Positions 61,201-64,000 of a stretch of DNA of 64,000 nucleotides are shown here, piece by piece. The number at the start of each line of letters is the position of its first letter. Within the stretch, counting starts at the first letter, position 1. The DNA is from Nostoc sp. KVJ3 (GTDB lineage Bacteria > Cyanobacteriota > Cyanobacteriia > Cyanobacteriales > Nostocaceae). A program made the position numbers and the translations under genes. Location: NCBI RefSeq assembly GCF_026127265.1, contig NZ_WWFG01000002.1:806001-870000 (forward strand). The letters run 5' to 3'. The notes under the pieces are model-generated. The model was not told the DNA's origin. It worked only from the letters and a program-made list of their open reading frames with translations, and did not search any database.

Positions 61201-61455
61201 CTCGATGTGGATCGAGAAGCTCTAATCAAGCCACCGAAGTGGGAAATTGCTAATATCCGGCGATTTATGATTTTTATCGGCCCGATTAGTTCTATTTTCG
61301 ACTATGCCACCTATGCGCTGATGTGGTTTGTCTTTGGGCAACCTCTGTCGAGCATCAAGCTGTAAGTCCACGGCGAATTTTAATTGCAATTACGCCAATT
61401 TGGTAGGTGTTTGGTACTTTCTTCCTTTCAATTATGCGCTGCACTACATCTTACT
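61201..61455 (+). pseudogene. Mg2+ (MgtA-type) P-type ATPase relic
   Basis: The frame from 61201 gives LDVDREALIKPPKWEIANIR, RFMIFIGPISSIFDYATYAL and MWFVFG, then a stop at 61363-61365. Partial later frames give SPRRILIAITPIW, then VWYFLPFNYALHYI. The first part matches the C-terminal membrane region of MgtA-type P-type ATPases (P..W.I..IRRFM.F.GP.SSIFD). Two frame changes and two stops are needed to follow the homology, and the N-terminal ~700 residues are absent. Confidence 0.65.
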
Positions 61456-61998
61456 TATAAGGCGCTCAACTCGGACAGATACATCAGGAAAGGCTAGGGG
61501 TGAAATAGTACCTGTGGTTAGTGTCAGTTCGGTTTTGTATTCCCGGTTTTTTAGGTCACGAAATACTTTTAACTGCGGAGTCTTCAGGTTGACAACCCAG
61601 TATTCAACAATACCAGCCTCAGCATAGATGTCTTTTTTTTCACCTAAATCTTTGCTCAGGGTGGCTTTGGAGAATTCAATAACCCAGAAGATATCTTCTG
61701 GGTAAGGATGGTGTTCTAAGTAAACCTCACCTAAAGGTTTGACAATTGCAACATCGGGAGCCGGTTCTGAATCGTTGGGTAAGGTAATGGGTTTGGCATC
61801 ACGGATTTTTACCCGTTCACCGAGCAGTGTACGAAGATAATCAGCTGCTTCTGTATTGTAGTAGGCGTGAGGTTCTCGTTCTGGGGGCATAACAATCAAG
61901 TCGCCACGCAATAGTTCAATGGGCTGGTCATCAAAGATACCTGCCTCTATTGCTTGGTGATAACGTTTAATTGTCCATTTATAGGTAGTTAAGGTCAT
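61444..61998 (-). CDS. Uma2 family (DUF820) putative endonuclease
   Basis: A 184-aa PD-(D/E)xK-type protein. YHQAIEAGIFDDQPIELLRG (with E-L-L-x-G), SEPAPDVAIVKP (Asp) and FWVIEFSKATLSKDLGEKKD (Glu and Lys) are the family core, followed by YAEAGIVEYWVVNLKTPQL. Smaller than the Uma2 gene at 18601 and without a coiled-coil tail. Catalysis and role unproven. It overlaps the end of the P-type ATPase relic. Confidence 0.9.
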   Translation of the reverse strand: MTLTTYKWTIKRYHQAIEAGIFDDQPIELLRGDLIVMPPEREPHAYYNTEAADYLRTLLGERVKIRDAKPITLPNDSEPAPDVAIVKPLGEVYLEHHPYPEDIFWVIEFSKATLSKDLGEKKDIYAEAGIVEYWVVNLKTPQLKVFRDLKNREYKTELTLTTGTISPLAFPDVSVRVERLISKM

Positions 61999-62112
61999 AA
62001 CCCTTATTTAGCTTTTTTTCTACCAATTAGACATTCTTGTTTACTTTGATTTTAACTAATTCTGCGGAATTCCCCACCCTCAGCGACAGCTTTCTTGGGG
62101 ATGGATAGTAGG

Positions 62113-62259
62113 TCAGTCAAGGGGGTTCAACACCCCTTTGATTGACAATCTTCTTATCAAGTCGCGCAATATCTCTGTTTGATTTCTTTCGGTCAACTCA
62201 CAATACTTTTGCAAATGTTCTTTTTCTCGTTGGGATAATCTCAAACTAATCTGTGACAT
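62113..62259 (-). CDS. small ribbon-helix-helix (CopG-like) protein
   Basis: A 48-aa protein read leftward from the ATG at 62259: MSQISLRLSQREKEHLQKYC, ELTERNQTEILRDLIRRLS, then IKGVLNPLD and a stop at 62113-62115. A beta strand (QISLRLS) and two helices with NQTEILRDLIRRL are the RHH DNA-binding pattern. Such proteins are autorepressors of toxin or transposon units. No toxin gene adjoins. Confidence 0.7.
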   Translation of the reverse strand: MSQISLRLSQREKEHLQKYCELTERNQTEILRDLIRRLSIKGVLNPLD

Positions 62260-62339
62260 GGTAGTAAATAAAGTATAGATGTGCTACCATTATAATGGTT
62301 GCTGACCCACCCACACGGCTCACAACAAACGGTCATAGT

Positions 62340-62530
62340 AGCAGTAATATGCTTACCAAGTCTAAGAGCGTGAGAAAGGGGGAAAGATTCCGGTCACTGG
62401 TTCGCCCATCTACATAAGGCGGTAAAAGAGAAGCCACACAGGGATGTACGTAAAACAATCAAACCGCCTATGGAAGATGGGCGGCTGCCTGTGGACGCTG
62501 TGTAAGACCATCACGAGATTCAGTTCTCGA
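62340..62530. ncRNA. candidate structured RNA
   Basis: CGCCCATCT (62403-62411) pairs with AGATGGGCG (62475-62483), and inside it AGGCGGT (62417-62423) pairs with ACCGCCT (62463-62469). Complementary arms nested on both sides of a 40-base core are unlikely in plain intergenic DNA. It could be a guide-type RNA of a lost IS605/IscB-like element or an unknown ncRNA. Strand is uncertain. Confidence 0.35.
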
Positions 62531-62704
62531 CTTCAACGTAAGTTCCTAACGTGGCAACGGCGGATGAGACGGGAAACCCAAGAGACGAATAAGACCGTCC
62601 TTGTGCTAGTTGAATTTGGGAAGCCCCATCTTCAGCCGAAGGCAAGATGGGGTACTTCACAATGAAGCACTAGCTAGCTCATCAGACATCGTTGCAAAAT
62701 TTTT

Positions 62705-63061
62705 ATGTCTATTCAAGTCTACGGCATTCCAAACTGCGGCACTTGCAAAAAAGCTTTCACGTGGCTTCAATACAACGACATTGACTATGAGTTTATTAAC
62801 ACCAAACAAACTCCGCCTACCCGTGAGATGATTCAAAGCTGGGTAAAGTCTTTGGGTTTTGCTTGTATGCGAAATACTTCGGGTCAATCCTACCGTGCTT
62901 TAGGAGATGATTTTAAGACCTGGACTGATGAACAGTGGATTGACGCATTCACTCACGACGCAATGCTCCTCAAACGTCCCCTTTTTGTCAAAAATGGAAC
63001 AGCTGTACTCGTCGGCTTCAGGGATGAAGGAATAGTTCGAGAAAAATTAGATTTAGCGTAA
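62705..63061 (+). CDS. ArsC/Spx-like thioredoxin-fold protein
   Basis: A 118-aa member of the Spx/MgsR/YffB-ArsC family. The motif YGIPNCGTCKKAFTWL has Cys residues at 11 and 14 (CGTC). KRPLFVKNGTAVLVGF is the family C-terminal part (PLxxxxG-xx-VGF). In Bacilli CxxC Spx binds RNA polymerase; in Proteobacteria YffB uses GSH-dependent reduction. The cyanobacterial role is uncertain. ATG at 62705. Confidence 0.9.
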   Translation: MSIQVYGIPNCGTCKKAFTWLQYNDIDYEFINTKQTPPTREMIQSWVKSLGFACMRNTSGQSYRALGDDFKTWTDEQWIDAFTHDAMLLKRPLFVKNGTAVLVGFRDEGIVREKLDLA

Positions 63062-63173
63062 ACCACTTGCCCCAAAGCCAAATCTATCATCAGTTCCATA
63101 TTCTTTCTCTATCAAACCTAACAGCTGTTTACCTTTTTACTTTCCTAGAAACACGACGTTGTGAACGTGTTAA

Positions 63174-63731
63174 TTACCATTTTTCAGACCAATAGATAAT
63201 TTCTGAGGCAGAACTATTAATAGCAACACCGTAGCTATCTCCGTGATTCCATTTAAAACCAGGTCTACCTTTGTCATCTGCATTTAATACCAATATTTCA
63301 TAAGCGGCGGGAAAGGATTCTGTATGAGAATCACTGGTGTAGAAGAAAGTTGTCGGTACACCATTAGGTTGGTTTATGTGGTCGTTTGTGTTACCACCCT
63401 TATATTTGTGCTTTGCACTACTTCTATATTGTGACAGTAATTTTTCTATCTTGTATGGTGGCTCTTTCAGCCTAATTTGAAAAAAACTACTTCCTTGCAA
63501 AAATTTGGGAGAGTAAGCAATGTGAACGCCTTTAGCATCAGTGGGAATCTCTTTCGGAAAATGTTTTACTTGGTCATTGTCAGACCATAGTTGATTACGA
63601 ATTTCTTTGTAGCGTGATGTATCAGTTATTATTTTAGGTTCGCTAGTACTACTAAAGGCTGTTCTCAGAAAAAAGCTTCCCCCGACAATACAAAGACTAG
63701 CAAGGGCTAATAAAAATTGCGATCGCTTCAT
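63174..63731 (-). CDS. hypothetical secreted protein
   Basis: A 185-aa protein with a signal peptide or anchor (about 1-28: FLLALASLCIVGGSFFLRTA after MKRSQ). The mature part is mixed: KHFPKEIPTDAKGVHIAYSP, FFQIRLKEPPYKIEKLLSQY, SHTESFPAAYEILVLNADDK and a C-terminal HGDSYGVAINSSASEIIYWS. I recognise no family. Similar short extracytoplasmic proteins are common in Nostoc. No neighbour on the same strand. Confidence 0.75.
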   Translation of the reverse strand: MKRSQFLLALASLCIVGGSFFLRTAFSSTSEPKIITDTSRYKEIRNQLWSDNDQVKHFPKEIPTDAKGVHIAYSPKFLQGSSFFQIRLKEPPYKIEKLLSQYRSSAKHKYKGGNTNDHINQPNGVPTTFFYTSDSHTESFPAAYEILVLNADDKGRPGFKWNHGDSYGVAINSSASEIIYWSEKW

Positions 63732-64000
63732 CGAGTTAGGTATGTTTAACTTTCATAGTCATATACCCAACTAATAAACTAGATTAGTACTATTGCGGAG
63801 ATGCGATCGGGGATATTAACAGAAACTTTGCGTATTTAGGGAAAATTTGAGGTAATTGTAAAATTATGATGAAGCTAATCAATAATTACCTAGTCAAAAA
63901 CCGTAGGTTATTCTCATTGAGGCTAGTAATATTGGTGTAGCTAAAGAAATTAGTTATGCAACCATCTATTTTTTTCAATTCTTCCTGATGCAGCAATAAC
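63732..64000. other. intergenic region at window end
   Basis: About 270 AT-rich bases upstream of the secreted-protein gene. The promoter of that gene is presumed here. A 24-codon open stretch at 63866 was not taken as a gene. Nothing else supported. Confidence 0.35.

Larger units (their letters stand above)
62065..62660. mobile_element. possible non-autonomous IS200/IS605-like remnant with structured RNA
   Basis: The left hairpin TCCCCA...TGGGGA is at 62071-62101. The small RHH gene (62113-62259, minus) follows. The strong right hairpin has arms CCCCATCTT (62624-62632) and AAGATGGGG (62644-62652), and outer GAAG/CTTC. Between lies a folded region (62403-62483). Hairpin ends and a small RHH gene beside tnpB are features I associate with cyanobacterial IS605-type elements, but no tnpA or tnpB is present. 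The identity is inference. Confidence 0.4.

Noticed and set aside
62340..62660. Possible group II intron or IscB-type omega RNA
   Set aside because: No domain V hairpin, reverse transcriptase or IscB/TnpB gene could be found; kept only as an unspecified structured RNA.

Overview
The window is chromosomal DNA from a filamentous, heterocyst-type cyanobacterium (Nostocales, Nostoc-like). Four things suggest this. The HIP1 octamer GCGATCGC is frequent in both coding and intergenic DNA. Heptanucleotide short tandem repeats (CCCAATT, CCCCAGT, CCCAATG) occur between genes. Typical cyanobacterial families are present: ArsA with an HSP20 tail, CrtD-type carotenoid desaturase, Uma2 nucleases, PaO-like Rieske oxygenase and pentapeptide proteins. 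Intergenic DNA is packed with MITE-like repeats. No rRNA or tRNA gene was recognised.

Layout. 1-11 kb: housekeeping and signalling genes (edge-truncated GAF-domain sensor, ArsA-like ATPase, peptidoglycan-binding-like protein, frameshifted B12/radical SAM protein, sugar nucleotidyltransferase, speA, ndk, TerC-like membrane protein). 11.5-20 kb: a defence-type island with a parDE toxin-antitoxin pair, a Zorya-like zorA-zorB-zorC operon led by an unknown 115-aa gene, two unknown genes, a Uma2 nuclease and a type I R-like nuclease-fold protein. No zorD, zorE, zorF or zorG is visible. 20-24 kb: acetyl-CoA synthetase, TPR protein, MoaD, acyltransferase. 25-34.3 kb: a leftward series of redox and detoxification genes (MFS, GST, methyltransferase, SDR, MFS, nitroreductase, Old Yellow Enzyme, SDR, thioredoxin). 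It is headed by a divergent ArsR regulator with a perfect 17-bp palindrome between arsR and trxA. 34.7-38 kb: a hopanoid pair (hpnB-like glycosyltransferase and squalene-hopene cyclase), transcribed divergently. 38.8-48 kb: an ATP-grasp ligase, a small conserved protein, a giant LOV/PAS/GAF hybrid histidine kinase overlapping a REC-GGDEF diguanylate cyclase, and a cation/proton antiporter. 48.5-54.7 kb: a secreted protein, a saccharopine-dehydrogenase-like protein, CrtD, and a pentapeptide protein with a hexanucleotide-repeat-encoded membrane region. 54.9-56.3 kb: a MITE-like element, an 8-repeat orphan CRISPR array, a cas1 C-terminal relic and a hicA-like relic. 56.4-64 kb: aspS, pirin, PaO-like Rieske oxygenase, a P-type ATPase relic, Uma2, a small RHH gene with a structured IS605-like remnant, an ArsC/Spx-like protein and a secreted protein.

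Most notable. (1) The zorABC operon lacks the known effectors, has an extra leading gene, and encodes a ZorA whose cytoplasmic tail carries an exact 240-bp-period in-frame tandem duplication. (2) An intergenic repeat has inserted in frame inside the hpnB-like gene. (3) Several families of inverted dispersed repeats include identical 104-bp copies and near-identical 133-bp copies that bracket gene blocks. (4) The orphan CRISPR array keeps eight identical repeats beside only a fragment of cas1. All functional statements rest on motif reading. No database search was run.
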